From NCBI RefSeq assembly GCF_014646755.1, contig NZ_BMNW01000001.1, forward strand, positions 576,039 to 640,038: DNA of 64,000 bases, written 5' to 3'. A program made the translations under genes and the position numbers. Shown piece after piece: positions 41,225 to 51,073 of this stretch (the first letter of the stretch is position 1; the number at the start of each line of letters is the position of its first letter). The notes beneath the pieces were generated by a model that did no database searches, was not told the DNA's origin, and saw nothing but the letters and a program-made list of their open reading frames with translations. The stretch comes from Pseudomonas asuensis (lineage in GTDB: Bacteria > Pseudomonadota > Gammaproteobacteria > Pseudomonadales > Pseudomonadaceae).

Positions 41225-42652
41225 TCAGGAGTTTCCGCGAATTCGTTCAACAATCGCTGTTGTTGAACTGTTTTCCACGACGCCCAACACCTTGACCTCG
41301 CCACCATAGGCTTGGACTAACGGCGCTCCGACTACTTCATCAACACTTTTGTAGTCGCCGCCCTTTACCAGCACATCGGGCTTTACCTGCTTGAGCAACT
41401 CTTCAGGCGTACCCTCGCTAAAAGGGATCACCCAATCCACCGCACCCAAACCCGCCAATACAGCCATTCGGCGGTCAACGGTATTAATAGGGCGGCCCGG
41501 TCCTTTCAAGCGAGTGACAGACGCATCATCGTTCACGGCAACGATCAAGCGATCCCCTAGCGCTCGCGCCTGCTCAAGGTAGGCAACATGGCCAGCGTGG
41601 AGAATATCGAAACAACCATTGGTAAAAACGATTTTCTCACCATGAGCCCGTGCATCTTCGATGGCGACCTGTAATTGCTCAAGCGCCAACACACCTCGCT
41701 CCGACCCCTCCTCTCGCTGTACTGCCCGCCGAAGCTCTGGGGCACTGATCGCAGCGGTACCCAACTTGCCTACAACGATACCCGCGGCAAGGTTTGCTAG
41801 AGCAACTGCATTGTGCAGTTCCTCCCCGGCAGCCAGAGCAGCTGCCAACGTCGAGATAACGGTATCTCCGGCACCGGTCACGTCAAAGACCTCTCGGGCG
41901 CGGGCCGGCAGATGGAATGGCTGCTGATCAGGCCGCAGCAAGGTCATTCCATTTTCACCACGCGTTACCAGAAGCGCACCCAGATCCAGGTCAGCAATTA
42001 ACTTGCAGCCTTTAGCGACCAAGTCCGCTTCGTCACTGCAAGGGCCTACAATCGCCTCGAATTCGGCAAGGTTGGGCGTGATCAGGCTTGCGCCTCGGTA
42101 AATCGAAAAGTCCTTACCTTTGGGGTCCGCCAGTACCGGAATATTACGGGCACGGGCCAGTTGGATCAGGTCCTGATGATTTCTGAGCGCACCTTTACCA
42201 TAATCGGAAAGGACCAGTACCTTTACACCCGCCAGCATGGAGCGTGTATCCGCTGCCAGCGCTTGAGTATCGGTCTTGAACGATTCCTCAAAATCGATGC
42301 GCAACAGTTGCTGGTGACGGCTCATGATCCGCAGCTTGACGATAGTCGGCTGCCCTGCGATGCGCTGGAAACGCGCCTCAACCTTAGCGGCTTTCAGGCT
42401 GTCAGCCAGCGCATCCGCCGCCTCGTCCTGCCCTGTTACGCCCACAAGGTAAGCCGGGGCCCCCAAGGCTGCAATATTGAGCGCCACGTTGGCTGCGCCA
42501 CCCGGACGGTCCTCATTCTGGTCAACGCGTACAACCGGCACAGGTGCCTCAGGCGAGATCCGGGACGTCGCGCCATGCCAATAACGATCGAGCATGACAT
42601 CACCGACCACGAGTACGGGAGCTTGATCAAAACGGGGCATGGTCAGCTTCAT
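41225..42652 (-). CDS. hldE: Bifunctional heptose kinase/adenylyltransferase HldE
   Basis: Makes ADP-D-glycero-beta-D-manno-heptose for the LPS inner core. The 475-residue protein has an N-terminal ribokinase-fold kinase ([34 protein letters not shown]) and a C-terminal nucleotidyltransferase from about residue 340 ([17 protein letters not shown], HxGH motif). The start at 42652 matches the usual length; the frame to 42721 enters the dnpA gene. Confidence 0.97.
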   Translation of the reverse strand: MKLTMPRFDQAPVLVVGDVMLDRYWHGATSRISPEAPVPVVRVDQNEDRPGGAANVALNIAALGAPAYLVGVTGQDEAADALADSLKAAKVEARFQRIAGQPTIVKLRIMSRHQQLLRIDFEESFKTDTQALAADTRSMLAGVKVLVLSDYGKGALRNHQDLIQLARARNIPVLADPKGKDFSIYRGASLITPNLAEFEAIVGPCSDEADLVAKGCKLIADLDLGALLVTRGENGMTLLRPDQQPFHLPARAREVFDVTGAGDTVISTLAAALAAGEELHNAVALANLAAGIVVGKLGTAAISAPELRRAVQREEGSERGVLALEQLQVAIEDARAHGEKIVFTNGCFDILHAGHVAYLEQARALGDRLIVAVNDDASVTRLKGPGRPINTVDRRMAVLAGLGAVDWVIPFSEGTPEELLKQVKPDVLVKGGDYKSVDEVVGAPLVQAYGGEVKVLGVVENSSTTAIVERIRGNS

Positions 42653-42701
42653 GGAAAGACTCCAAACGTCAAAACGGCGGCGATGATAGCACAGGGTTAA
42701 A

Positions 42702-44150
42702 TCAGTCCCTGATCGGCTCACGCCTCAGATCTTTTACGAAAAAGAGTTCATGGCGGCGAACCGCCTTGCGGAAGAATTCATCCTCCCCTGTCGCGGGCCA
42801 TCGACGCCCCGTCAGGACTGACTGTAACAGACGACGCAGGCGCTTCTTGAGTGGCAAGGGAATCAACAAATCATGCTGCATCCCCAGCGCCATAGCCTTA
42901 TCGATCTGGGTTTGTGTACTTAGCACAGGACTCCAGACAGGCAACGCCGGCAGGGGCTCGATAGCTGGGGGCAAAGCAATACCGCTGCCAGCAGGCCCCA
43001 TTGGCCAGCGATCATTGTCATGTAAATGGTTCGCGTACAGCAGCGCTGTTTGTGGCTGCCATGCACTTTGCCGGATAGCCTCTTCTACAGCCCCAGCGGC
43101 CTGGACATGGTCGGCATGAGGGTCCAACTGTGGATGAGGAAAGACCATCACGTCCGGCTGGAAATGCTCGATCAGTGCAACCAGATCAGCCGTCAGGTTA
43201 TTCCAGGAGGGTTGCCCATCGATATCGCCAGGAAGGCGCAGCGGATTAAAGTGCCGCACCGGGCGGATATCCATGTCGCCTGAATCACGCGAACCAAATG
43301 CCTGATCTGGCGCAGCATGCATAGCGGGCAGTTGCAGACAAAAATACCCTAGCTGGACGCAATGGGTCATGGGCACGCCGCCCCATAGCGGTACAGCCAA
43401 GCTATCCCACATTCGCAAGCGCCCTTTGAGACGAGCCGCCTCTGCCGTACTGAGGCCCAGTCGCTCATAGTGCTCGGCCTCGATCTCCCCTTGTGTCAGG
43501 GTAACAATAGATGTTTCGGCACAACGGCTATAAAGACCAAATGCAGCCAATTCAGCATCGTCTGCATGGGGTGCAATAACCATTACACGCTTGGAGGCAT
43601 AGTCTGAATTGGAAAACCCATACAGTGTTGCAGGGCCTACTACACGGCAAAAACGTCCGCGGACCTGCAGGTTTCCCTCACGCAAAGCCTCGGCAAAACC
43701 TGACAGGTTAAGATAACGGCGACCCTTGACGCCCCGCTCGAAATCCTGACGATCTTCTCCGCTATCAGTACGGATCACTACGTAAGGGTCAAACAGGCGG
43801 CCCCAAAAGGCTGCCTTGACCTCACACTCCAATATCAAGGTTTGTATATCGGCTGAAAGCTCATGACCATTCAGCCTTAAAGCATCACTTGTAATCTCTA
43901 CTGGTAAACGTATGCACGCTTCTGGAAAGTCGTAACGATAGTCATCATGAGGTGCATAAAAGAGATGATCGGCAAACCAGGCCTCATGGATTACCCAGAC
44001 GCCAATAACTGCTAGCGGCACCAGCCACCACGGCAGTAGATGTGCAAACGACCCGCCAAGCAGTGCAAGTAGAAACAGCGCAACGATACCTAATGCGACT
44101 CGTTTGTTACGCCGGTGCTGCTTGAGCAGCCTTTGCTTACGCGCGCTCAT
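42702..44150 (-). CDS. dnpA: PIG-L-family de-N-acetylase (DnpA)
   Basis: A 482-residue membrane-anchored protein with two hydrophobic segments (about residues 18-52) and a PIG-L/LmbE domain with [15 protein letters not shown] (zinc site, about residue 192) and [12 protein letters not shown] (about 340). The P. aeruginosa homologue, DnpA, affects fluoroquinolone persistence and is thought to act on LPS-related N-acetyl sugars. The ATG overlaps the mig-14 stop codon by one base. Confidence 0.82.
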   Translation of the reverse strand: MSARKQRLLKQHRRNKRVALGIVALFLLALLGGSFAHLLPWWLVPLAVIGVWVIHEAWFADHLFYAPHDDYRYDFPEACIRLPVEITSDALRLNGHELSADIQTLILECEVKAAFWGRLFDPYVVIRTDSGEDRQDFERGVKGRRYLNLSGFAEALREGNLQVRGRFCRVVGPATLYGFSNSDYASKRVMVIAPHADDAELAAFGLYSRCAETSIVTLTQGEIEAEHYERLGLSTAEAARLKGRLRMWDSLAVPLWGGVPMTHCVQLGYFCLQLPAMHAAPDQAFGSRDSGDMDIRPVRHFNPLRLPGDIDGQPSWNNLTADLVALIEHFQPDVMVFPHPQLDPHADHVQAAGAVEEAIRQSAWQPQTALLYANHLHDNDRWPMGPAGSGIALPPAIEPLPALPVWSPVLSTQTQIDKAMALGMQHDLLIPLPLKKRLRRLLQSVLTGRRWPATGEDEFFRKAVRRHELFFVKDLRREPIRD

Positions 44151-45049
44151 TACTTCACCTCATGGACCGGTACTCGATTGCACCAGCGATCCTTGTATTC
44201 ACGGTCAGCACGCCCGAACGAAAAGCGCAGGTCCTTACCCAGTGCACGTGCCTCCTCCCAGGCTGCTTGAGTATTAAGAAAGCTCAGCACGCTCCCAGGA
44301 CTGAAATCACGACTCTCCGGAGCTACACCACCATTGACATACTCGATACTGATCCACCGAGGTGATTCGACCCGGTAAAGCACCTGGATAGCGGCTGGCG
44401 CATCTTCCAGAAAGATAACCGAGCCCATCATGAATTCTCGCAAAAGCGAAAAGACGTCGGTCAGGTGAGACTTGGCAGGTACTTCGAATGCCCAACGGCG
44501 CTCGAACAGATCAGCATAAAAAGTGGCCAACTCTGCCGGCGTAAACTCACTGACAGGCCGAACCTGTCCGCCTGCCTCTTCCAGCAAGCGTAGTTCGCGA
44601 CGCTGGTTGTAACGAAACTTCTTTGACAGGTCTTCCGGTGCACGCGCAATTGCCAGGCATTCCTTTTGCTGCCGTGCGGTGGAAACATGCGCGGCACTCA
44701 GCGAGGACAAATAGCGGACCTGCTGACGCAACGGAGCTTGAACGCCCTCTTGAGCAGGCAGGATGACCTCAGCATTACCCAGGTCAAAGTAGTCACGCTT
44801 ACCCTTGCGCTTGAGTACGTCTCGGGAAAGCGCGATATGCCCATCCCAGCATGGGACAGCCATCTGTAGCTCACCCGCCGAGGGCCACCCCAGATAGCGA
44901 ACCGGAAGGCCAACCAGGTTAGACAAACGCGCTACAACTTCTGGATGAGTGGCGACACTACCTCCCCACGTTTGCCACGCCCGGGCATAGGCAGGTGCAT
45001 CAATCTCTACCCAGCCCCGCTCACGCCACGCTCTAAACAACCCCATCAT
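44150..45049 (-). CDS. mig-14: Mig-14-type acetyltransferase-fold protein
   Basis: A 299-residue protein starting MMGLFRAWRERGW with a GNAT-like C-terminal half (KKFRYNQRRELRLLEEAGG, SGSVLSFLNTQ-type region). It matches the Mig-14 family; Mig-14 in Salmonella and P. aeruginosa supports resistance to antimicrobial peptides and lies on the inner face of the membrane. It overlaps msbA (ATGA) and dnpA (TAATG), so the set is one operon. Confidence 0.8.
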   Translation of the reverse strand: MMGLFRAWRERGWVEIDAPAYARAWQTWGGSVATHPEVVARLSNLVGLPVRYLGWPSAGELQMAVPCWDGHIALSRDVLKRKGKRDYFDLGNAEVILPAQEGVQAPLRQQVRYLSSLSAAHVSTARQQKECLAIARAPEDLSKKFRYNQRRELRLLEEAGGQVRPVSEFTPAELATFYADLFERRWAFEVPAKSHLTDVFSLLREFMMGSVIFLEDAPAAIQVLYRVESPRWISIEYVNGGVAPESRDFSPGSVLSFLNTQAAWEEARALGKDLRFSFGRADREYKDRWCNRVPVHEVK

Positions 45050-46875
45050 GAAACGTGTGTGCCTTCTTCATCAAGTGTCGTTGCGCCCTTTTCGACCTGA
45101 CTGTTATGCAGGCGTGCGTAGTAGCCATTTTGTGATAAAAGTTCGGCATGCGTGCCACGCTCGACGATCCGCCCCTGATCCATTACTAGAATGAGATCAG
45201 CCTTTTCAATGGTACTCAGGCGATGCGCAATCACCAGGGTAGTTCGGCCAGTCATAACCCTATCCAGAGCAGCCTGAATGTGCCGCTCGGACTCGGTATC
45301 CAATGCTGACGTGGCTTCATCCAGAATCAGCAGCGGCGCGTTCTTTAAAAGGGCTCGTGCAATGGCCAGACGCTGACGCTGACCGCCTGAAAGCAATACA
45401 CCATTCTCACCCACCAGCGTTTCGTAGCCTTCAGGCAAACGCTGGATGAATTCGTCGGCATAAGCGGCCTTGGACGCTTCCAGCACTTCTTCAAACGGTG
45501 CGCCAGCCAGATCACCGTAGGCGATATTGTTGGTGACTGTATCGTTGAACAGCGTGACCTGCTGTGTGACCAAGGCAATATGGCGACGCAGATTAGGTAG
45601 ACGATAACGCTGGATATCCAGATCATCCAGCAGGATTTGGCCCTGTGTATGCTGATAGAAACGAGGGATCAGGTTAGCTAGCGTTGACTTACCGCTACCC
45701 GAGCGCCCTACCAGCGCTACCATCTGCCCAGGTTCAGCTACAAAGGAGATATCTTCTAGAACCGGCTTTTCGGTGCCGGGATAGGTAAAGTTCAAATGCC
45801 GAACCTCTAGTCGGCCTTGGGCTCGGGCTCGCTCTTCGGTTCCTTCGTCCACTTCCGGAACTGCATCCAGCTGCTCAAAGATACTTTCAGCACCTGCGAC
45901 ACCACGCTGGATGGTCGAGCTCACCTCGGATAGTTGACGAATAGGCTTGGGCAACAAACCTGCCATCGTTATGTAGGCCACAAGGTCACCGGCCGATGAG
46001 TCACCACGAAGATAGAGCACCAGGAACATCAAGGCGGCCATGGCCGTGTAAATCAGCAATTGCAACATTGGTGTGTAGACCGCACCGGTTTTGTTCATGT
46101 TGAGCTGCTTCTGAGTGTTACTTTCGCTGGCTTCACAGAACCGTTTACGCTCGTATTCCTCACCACCAAAGCTGCGTACAACACGGTAGCCCTGAATCGC
46201 CTCGGACGTTACATGAGTAACATCGCCCATGGCTGTCTGGATCTTCTTGCTCTGCTTACGAAACTTGCGGCTGGCCGACGTCACCATCATGGCAATAATG
46301 GGCAGAATGGCTATCATCACCAACGTTAGCTTCCAGTTCATCCAGAGCAGGGAAGCAAACAGGAAAATCACCGTCATGCCTTCGCGAAACACTACCTTGA
46401 TCGCGTCAGTCGCCGCGCCAGTCACCATGGTGACGTTGAAGGTAATGCGGGAGATCAGATGGCCTGAGTTATTGGCATCAAAATACCGGTTGGGTAAGAC
46501 GAGTAGATGATTGAACAGTGCCACGCGAAGGTCATGAACCAGCCCTAGCGAGACCTTTGCAATAAAGTAATTGCCCAGGAATGAACCAACACCCTGCCAG
46601 ACCGCAATCAGGATGATGAGAAGCGGAACGGCCTGTAATAGATGAAGCTCACCGATAACAGGCCAACCAGGAAACATCGAGGCATTAGGGTTATTCAGAC
46701 CATCGACGAAGTACTTGAGGATGCCAGCCAGCATGGGCTGGGTCGAGGCAAATATTAGAAAGCCTACGATACTGAGAGCAAACTGTCCGATATAAGGACG
46801 CACATAGCCCAAAAGGCGCAGATAGATTTTGAGACTTGAATGTTCTGCACGCGGGGACGTAGAAGTCGTCTGCAT
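45046..46875 (-). CDS. msbA: Lipid A export ABC transporter MsbA
   Basis: Flips lipid A-core across the inner membrane. The 609-residue protein has six N-terminal membrane helices and an ATPase domain with Walker A GRSGSGKST, signature LSGGQRQRLAIARAL, Walker B LLILDEATSALD and the H-loop VIAHRLS. I start at the ATG at 46875 (MQTTSTSPRAE); the longer frame to 46968 is out of line with family length. Confidence 0.96.
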   Translation of the reverse strand: MQTTSTSPRAEHSSLKIYLRLLGYVRPYIGQFALSIVGFLIFASTQPMLAGILKYFVDGLNNPNASMFPGWPVIGELHLLQAVPLLIILIAVWQGVGSFLGNYFIAKVSLGLVHDLRVALFNHLLVLPNRYFDANNSGHLISRITFNVTMVTGAATDAIKVVFREGMTVIFLFASLLWMNWKLTLVMIAILPIIAMMVTSASRKFRKQSKKIQTAMGDVTHVTSEAIQGYRVVRSFGGEEYERKRFCEASESNTQKQLNMNKTGAVYTPMLQLLIYTAMAALMFLVLYLRGDSSAGDLVAYITMAGLLPKPIRQLSEVSSTIQRGVAGAESIFEQLDAVPEVDEGTEERARAQGRLEVRHLNFTYPGTEKPVLEDISFVAEPGQMVALVGRSGSGKSTLANLIPRFYQHTQGQILLDDLDIQRYRLPNLRRHIALVTQQVTLFNDTVTNNIAYGDLAGAPFEEVLEASKAAYADEFIQRLPEGYETLVGENGVLLSGGQRQRLAIARALLKNAPLLILDEATSALDTESERHIQAALDRVMTGRTTLVIAHRLSTIEKADLILVMDQGRIVERGTHAELLSQNGYYARLHNSQVEKGATTLDEEGTHVS

Positions 46876-46990
46876 GATTGAAATGACTGTCTTAAGTAAA
46901 CCACCGATATTATCACGTCCGATCATGCATATCAGAACCGAACATAGTCGCGCTCGGAGCGAGCCCATTGAGACCTAATAGAATCAACCC

Positions 46991-47029
46991 AAATAACGGT
47001 GATGTTTATTTAAAGCGTTACCGTTATTT
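46991..47029. repeat. Long-spaced inverted repeat between msbA and the waaL-side genes
   Basis: AAATAACGGT (46991-47000) and ACCGTTATTT (47020-47029) are perfect complements separated by 19 bases. The repeat lies in the 240-base divergent region between msbA and the kinase-fold gene and has no T-run, so a protein-binding site is as likely as a hairpin. The rest of the gap shows a TTAAAATA-type A/T-rich -10 region near 47082 on the plus strand. Confidence 0.6.
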
Positions 47030-47115
47030 ATCAGGCATAACCTTCTTGATCCATTGCGGCTAGGCATCATCGGAAGATAAGTTAAAATACCGGCCCCAGA
47101 TCTAACGGAAGCAAC

Positions 47116-47775
47116 ATGCAACCGCTTGAAGAAACAGACTACCTGAACCTCCGCGAGGCAGCACACGTCGTAGAAGCGGACCAGTATGGTGACAAGGTGT
47201 TGCGATTGACTGATGGCAGCTTCCTCAAGCTTTTCCGACGCAAGCGGCTACTGACATCAGCTGCTTTTTACCCCTATGCGCAACGGTTTGCAGACAATGC
47301 TGGCCATCTACAGAAACGACAGATCCAAACACCTGTCATCATTGGGGTTTATCGCGTCGCTGCAATTGAGCGGGATATTGTTCACTACGCCCCATTACCC
47401 GGACAGACGATTCGCCAGCTGTTCGACAGTAATGAGACGGGAGTGCTTAAAGCTAAACTGGGCGGTTTTGTGGCCTTGCTACACGAGCGAGGTGTTTACT
47501 TTCGTTCACTCCATCTAGGCAACATCGTTCAAACACCAACAGCTGAATTGGGTCTGATCGATATAGCGGATCTACGTTGTCAGTCTCGCCCGTTATCGCA
47601 ACGTCTACGCCTGCGCAACTTCAATCACCTCTTGCGTTATGAAAACGACAGAGCTTGGCTGATGACTGACAATGGGCAAGCATTTTTCAAGGCTTACTTG
47701 GATCATTCATCCGTTGTCTTTGAGCGCAAAACCCTTAGACATCAATTAAATCTGCCTAGAGAATTCTTTCAGTGA
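47116..47775 (+). CDS. Kinase-fold LPS-core protein with altered catalytic loop
   Basis: A 219-residue protein of the LPS-kinase/toluene-tolerance group, adjacent to waaL as in Pseudomonas. The N-lobe Lys (LRLTDGSFLKLFRR), a catalytic-loop-like YFRSLHLGN and a metal-site LIDIADL are visible. In the loop the usual H-x-D is F-R-S, so the catalytic Asp is replaced by Ser while the metal Asn is kept. It is translationally coupled to waaL (GTGA). Confidence 0.7.
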   Translation: MQPLEETDYLNLREAAHVVEADQYGDKVLRLTDGSFLKLFRRKRLLTSAAFYPYAQRFADNAGHLQKRQIQTPVIIGVYRVAAIERDIVHYAPLPGQTIRQLFDSNETGVLKAKLGGFVALLHERGVYFRSLHLGNIVQTPTAELGLIDIADLRCQSRPLSQRLRLRNFNHLLRYENDRAWLMTDNGQAFFKAYLDHSSVVFERKTLRHQLNLPREFFQ

Positions 47776-48986
47776 CTACTCATGTCTCAGGGAGCTTGCC
47801 GCTGCCCCGTACTGAAAAATACTCCCTTTGGGTTATCCGTTTCATGCTTCCGCTGGGCTGGCTGGCCCTATTGACAGGTATGTTCTGGATCGGCGATCGC
47901 TCGCTTTACCATAAGCTGTTTTATGCTTTTCTAGCCTTCCCAACGTTATTGGCAGTGTTACTGTCACCTTTGCAGTTGCGTCAATTGTTCCAAAGCTTAC
48001 TACTGCGCACCTATGTACTCTTCGCACTTTATGTATCGCTCAGTTTGGCTTGGTCGCCTGAGCGAGGCGAGCTGTCACTAATCAAGTATCCCCTTTATGT
48101 TCTCATGATGCTCTTTGCCGCTGCATTGATGGCGAGGCACTATCCAAACCTGATTATAAAAACTACGCTTCTGAGTGCGGGGATAGCATCATTAAGCGCC
48201 TTGGTGACACTGGCTTGGTACCTCAAACAGGGTGCGCAAGGTCGCCTTGAAGGCTATGGAGCACTTTATAACCCGCTTCTGACCACTCATATCTATGGCT
48301 TTTACGCTGCCTTTTGGCTAGCAGCCTGGTGCTCGAAGGTACGCATAAGTCCCTGGATCACGCTACCTGCCCTTGCAATAGTCCTTTTACTTATTCTTTG
48401 CACAGGCTCGCGTACGCCTCTATTTGCACTTGCAATGAGTATGCTTTGGCTTACCCTTGCACGCCCTAACCGGCGAACCCTGTTTATCGTTGGCAGCGTA
48501 TTTGTCGGCTTCGTTGGCCTGATATTAATTGATCCCACCTTGCTTACCCAACGCGGTGCCTCTTTCCGGCCAGCCATATGGGCAGACGCCTGGCAGCAAA
48601 TCCGACAAGACTTCTGGTTTGGCCATGGCTTCGACGCAGCCATGCGTATTGATCTGCCAGAGGTTGGTCATACCTTGGCGGACCCCCATAACCTGAGTCT
48701 TGGTGTCATGTACCAGACAGGTCTGACTGGCCTGATACTATGGGCACTGCTTTATCTGACGGCGTTAATACAAGGCTGGCGCTTGCGCCATGACCCTGCT
48801 GTACTGATTACCGGTACGTTGGTAGTGTTTGGCCTGGCTGCAGGAATGACAGAAGGAAGCTCGTTTCTTTCTCGACCCAAGGAGCACTGGTTTCTCGTGT
48901 GGATCCCACTGGCTCTACTGAATGTAGCCGTTACCTACCGGATCGCCGTCCGAGAGCATCAGACGGCGATCACTAGCACTGGTTAG
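47772..48986 (+). CDS. waaL: O-antigen ligase WaaL
   Basis: Polytopic membrane protein of 404 residues with about eleven hydrophobic segments and a large periplasmic loop, containing the Wzy_C-type region with GHGFDAAMRIDLPEVG and DPHNLSLGVMYQTGLTGL (the conserved His region). It transfers O-antigen from undecaprenyl pyrophosphate to lipid A-core. The start is a GTG overlapping the upstream stop codon. Its last bases overlap the convergent wapR gene. Confidence 0.85.
   Translation: MTTHVSGSLPLPRTEKYSLWVIRFMLPLGWLALLTGMFWIGDRSLYHKLFYAFLAFPTLLAVLLSPLQLRQLFQSLLLRTYVLFALYVSLSLAWSPERGELSLIKYPLYVLMMLFAAALMARHYPNLIIKTTLLSAGIASLSALVTLAWYLKQGAQGRLEGYGALYNPLLTTHIYGFYAAFWLAAWCSKVRISPWITLPALAIVLLLILCTGSRTPLFALAMSMLWLTLARPNRRTLFIVGSVFVGFVGLILIDPTLLTQRGASFRPAIWADAWQQIRQDFWFGHGFDAAMRIDLPEVGHTLADPHNLSLGVMYQTGLTGLILWALLYLTALIQGWRLRHDPAVLITGTLVVFGLAAGMTEGSSFLSRPKEHWFLVWIPLALLNVAVTYRIAVREHQTAITSTG
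48941..48971. terminator. Intragenic hairpin at the waaL 3' end
   Basis: A perfect 10-bp inverted repeat GATCGCCGTC (48941-48950) / GACGGCGATC (48962-48971) with an 11-base loop lies inside the last waaL codons, just before the convergent wapR gene. There is no T-run, so it may protect mRNA ends or pause polymerase rather than terminate. Confidence 0.45.
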
Positions 48987-49879
48987 TGGATAGGCGTCAT
49001 AAGACGCAACAGACCACGCACTGTCTTACGGGTCCATGCCTGAATAGGGATATCCCGTAGCAGGGCCCTGGCAAGCGGCTTATTCCGATTGGATGCTTTA
49101 AGAAACATGGAATTCAAGAATCGTGTTCTAACCTGCTCATAGGCAGGGTGATCACTAAATCGCTCGTAGGTTTTTAATACATTTTCGACCATGAACGACA
49201 GATTCTTGTACGTATTACTTTCATGCTTTCGATAGAGCGCAAGAACTTCGCCCAGGACATCAATGTAGTATCCCGCCTGCGCAATGCGAAGCGTGATATA
49301 GAGGTCCTCAAGCCGAATAGCAGGATCGAAGCATCCTACCTTTATCAATGCTTCACGACGAAACATGAGCGTAGCAGCCATGGGTCCGGGTTTAAGGTCT
49401 AGAAAAAGATCCTCAAAATTAAGGCGTCTGAACGGTAAATCCCGATGCTTTTGCTGCTTTTCAGGGTAAAGCTGTCCCTGTGCGTCTATCAGATCAATAT
49501 TAGCGGCACAAATCCCAACCTCAGGCTTGCCCTTAATATAAGCGACCTGCCGCTCAATACGCTGAGGCAGCATAATATCATCCGATCCAAACGGAACGAT
49601 CAGGCTACCAGAAGCACGTTCAATTGCTCCGTTTAGCGTACGACTAAGCCCTATATTTTGCTGTTGCTTAAAGTCAAATCCATATTCTTCCTGCAAGCGC
49701 AGAATTCGTGAAACGCTATCGTCATTAGAGCCATCATCAATTACCAAAAGCTCAATATGGCTATAGCTCTGTTCAAGTACGCTAAGAATACTTGCCTCTA
49801 TATAAGGGGCATGGTTGTAGGAAGCAATAATGACTGTCACCAGCGGGCAGTCCTTCAATAGCTCTTCCTGGTTACTCAT
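48983..49879 (-). CDS. wapR: WapR-like family 2 glycosyltransferase
   Basis: GT-A glycosyltransferase of 298 residues with VTVIIASYNHAPYIEASILSVLEQSYSHIELLVIDDGS (shown in blocks), the metal-binding GSDDIMLPQRIE and the ED region EDLYITLRIA. P. aeruginosa WapR adds the alpha-1,3-rhamnose that caps core for O-antigen attachment and also lies next to waaL. The start at 49879 has GGAG nine bases upstream; an ATG at 49942 lacks one. AT-richer than the inner-core genes. Confidence 0.72.
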   Translation of the reverse strand: MSNQEELLKDCPLVTVIIASYNHAPYIEASILSVLEQSYSHIELLVIDDGSNDDSVSRILRLQEEYGFDFKQQQNIGLSRTLNGAIERASGSLIVPFGSDDIMLPQRIERQVAYIKGKPEVGICAANIDLIDAQGQLYPEKQQKHRDLPFRRLNFEDLFLDLKPGPMAATLMFRREALIKVGCFDPAIRLEDLYITLRIAQAGYYIDVLGEVLALYRKHESNTYKNLSFMVENVLKTYERFSDHPAYEQVRTRFLNSMFLKASNRNKPLARALLRDIPIQAWTRKTVRGLLRLMTPIH

Positions 49880-49945
49880 AGCGAAAGCTCCGTATTCAAG
49901 CGCATTGTTTTCTAAGCTTCCCTCAAAGCCGAGAAAGCGCATTGT

Positions 49946-51025
49946 TTATTTGTTTACCGTACCAAGGTGTTTCTTGACCTTTGCTACGTTTTTTTCGCCA
50001 AGAGCTTTACGCAAAGCAGGTTCATCAAGCCACTTTAATATCGTAGCCTGAGGCACACCCGACAGAGAACGTTCATACGCATTTTCAAACGCCTTTTCCC
50101 ACCATGCAGATCCGCAGGCACGGTCAAATTCATTAGGGTAAGAATAGCAGCCGTATAGTAATTCACGTGCAAATTGCCGCTGCTCTGGCATTAAGGACCG
50201 AGTTTTGAATTTATAAATCAATCGCTGAAAACTTGGTGGCCGGGGCAATTTATCCGAAACACTATCAATGTCTGCTAGCGCTGCCTGACCAAGCGGCTCC
50301 TCCTTATGTTTAGCGTACCAGGCACAAACCTTGGCGCGAAAAAGCCGCTTTCGACTCCAATAGTGATGAATAACATCCGTACAGTCAGACAGTCGAAGCC
50401 CTTTTTTATGCGCAGCAACCGCCAGCATGAACTCTTCCAACGTATATGCTTTAGGAGACAAGGCCCGATAATTGTCCATTAGGGCAATTGAGTGCTCTAA
50501 CAAATCTGCTTCCGAATGGCAGAGGCCTATGACTCCCGAGTTAGTCATCCGCATGTCATTGCCGGCCAGCCCTTCCCTTTGCAATGGACCTGCCAAGGTC
50601 TCGTACAAGAGTCCTGAGCGATCCTCACCAAAGCAGGGGCCAATGGCATTACATAACAATGTTCCAGGCGCGACGCGCTCGAACAGTGCCTTTGGTGACT
50701 TTCGAAAAAAGGTATCCGTATCGATTAAAACTGCTTTTTCACATGTGCCCAGCACATGCCTCAATAGCACGTGCTTGGCACGAAAATGGTAATCGATCGG
50801 GCGCGCCCACTCAGACAGCTGCTCTGCTGAAATGATATGAACGGTAACCGGCAACTCATCATAAATATGTTCACGATCACTAAACACGTGAATGGAGATT
50901 GTTGGCGAGGTCGTTTTCTCAAGGCGAGCCAAAGCACTGACAATGCTGAAAAACGCTTCTTGATGATAGGTTTCTGAGCCGAACGCCAAGTACACAAGGC
51001 GGTTGGGCGCGGAAGATAAAGACAT
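49946..51025 (-). CDS. Unrecognised putative glycosyltransferase of the LPS outer core
   Basis: A 359-residue protein I do not recognise. RLVYLAFGSETYHQEAFFS is near the N-terminus, RAKHVLLRHVL and VLIDTDTFF (a D-x-D motif) fit a GT-A nucleotide-sugar transferase of the GT8-like type, and NSGVIGL is typical of such folds. I start at the ATG at 51025, which has GGAG seven bases upstream. It lies between wapR-like and ssg-like genes in AT-rich DNA. A role in adding an outer-core sugar is inferred. Confidence 0.55.
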   Translation of the reverse strand: MSLSSAPNRLVYLAFGSETYHQEAFFSIVSALARLEKTTSPTISIHVFSDREHIYDELPVTVHIISAEQLSEWARPIDYHFRAKHVLLRHVLGTCEKAVLIDTDTFFRKSPKALFERVAPGTLLCNAIGPCFGEDRSGLLYETLAGPLQREGLAGNDMRMTNSGVIGLCHSEADLLEHSIALMDNYRALSPKAYTLEEFMLAVAAHKKGLRLSDCTDVIHHYWSRKRLFRAKVCAWYAKHKEEPLGQAALADIDSVSDKLPRPPSFQRLIYKFKTRSLMPEQRQFARELLYGCYSYPNEFDRACGSAWWEKAFENAYERSLSGVPQATILKWLDEPALRKALGEKNVAKVKKHLGTVNK

Positions 51026-51073
51026 AAGGGGCTCCAATCACTGTACCCGCAAGTCTAGAAACAGAACGCCGGA

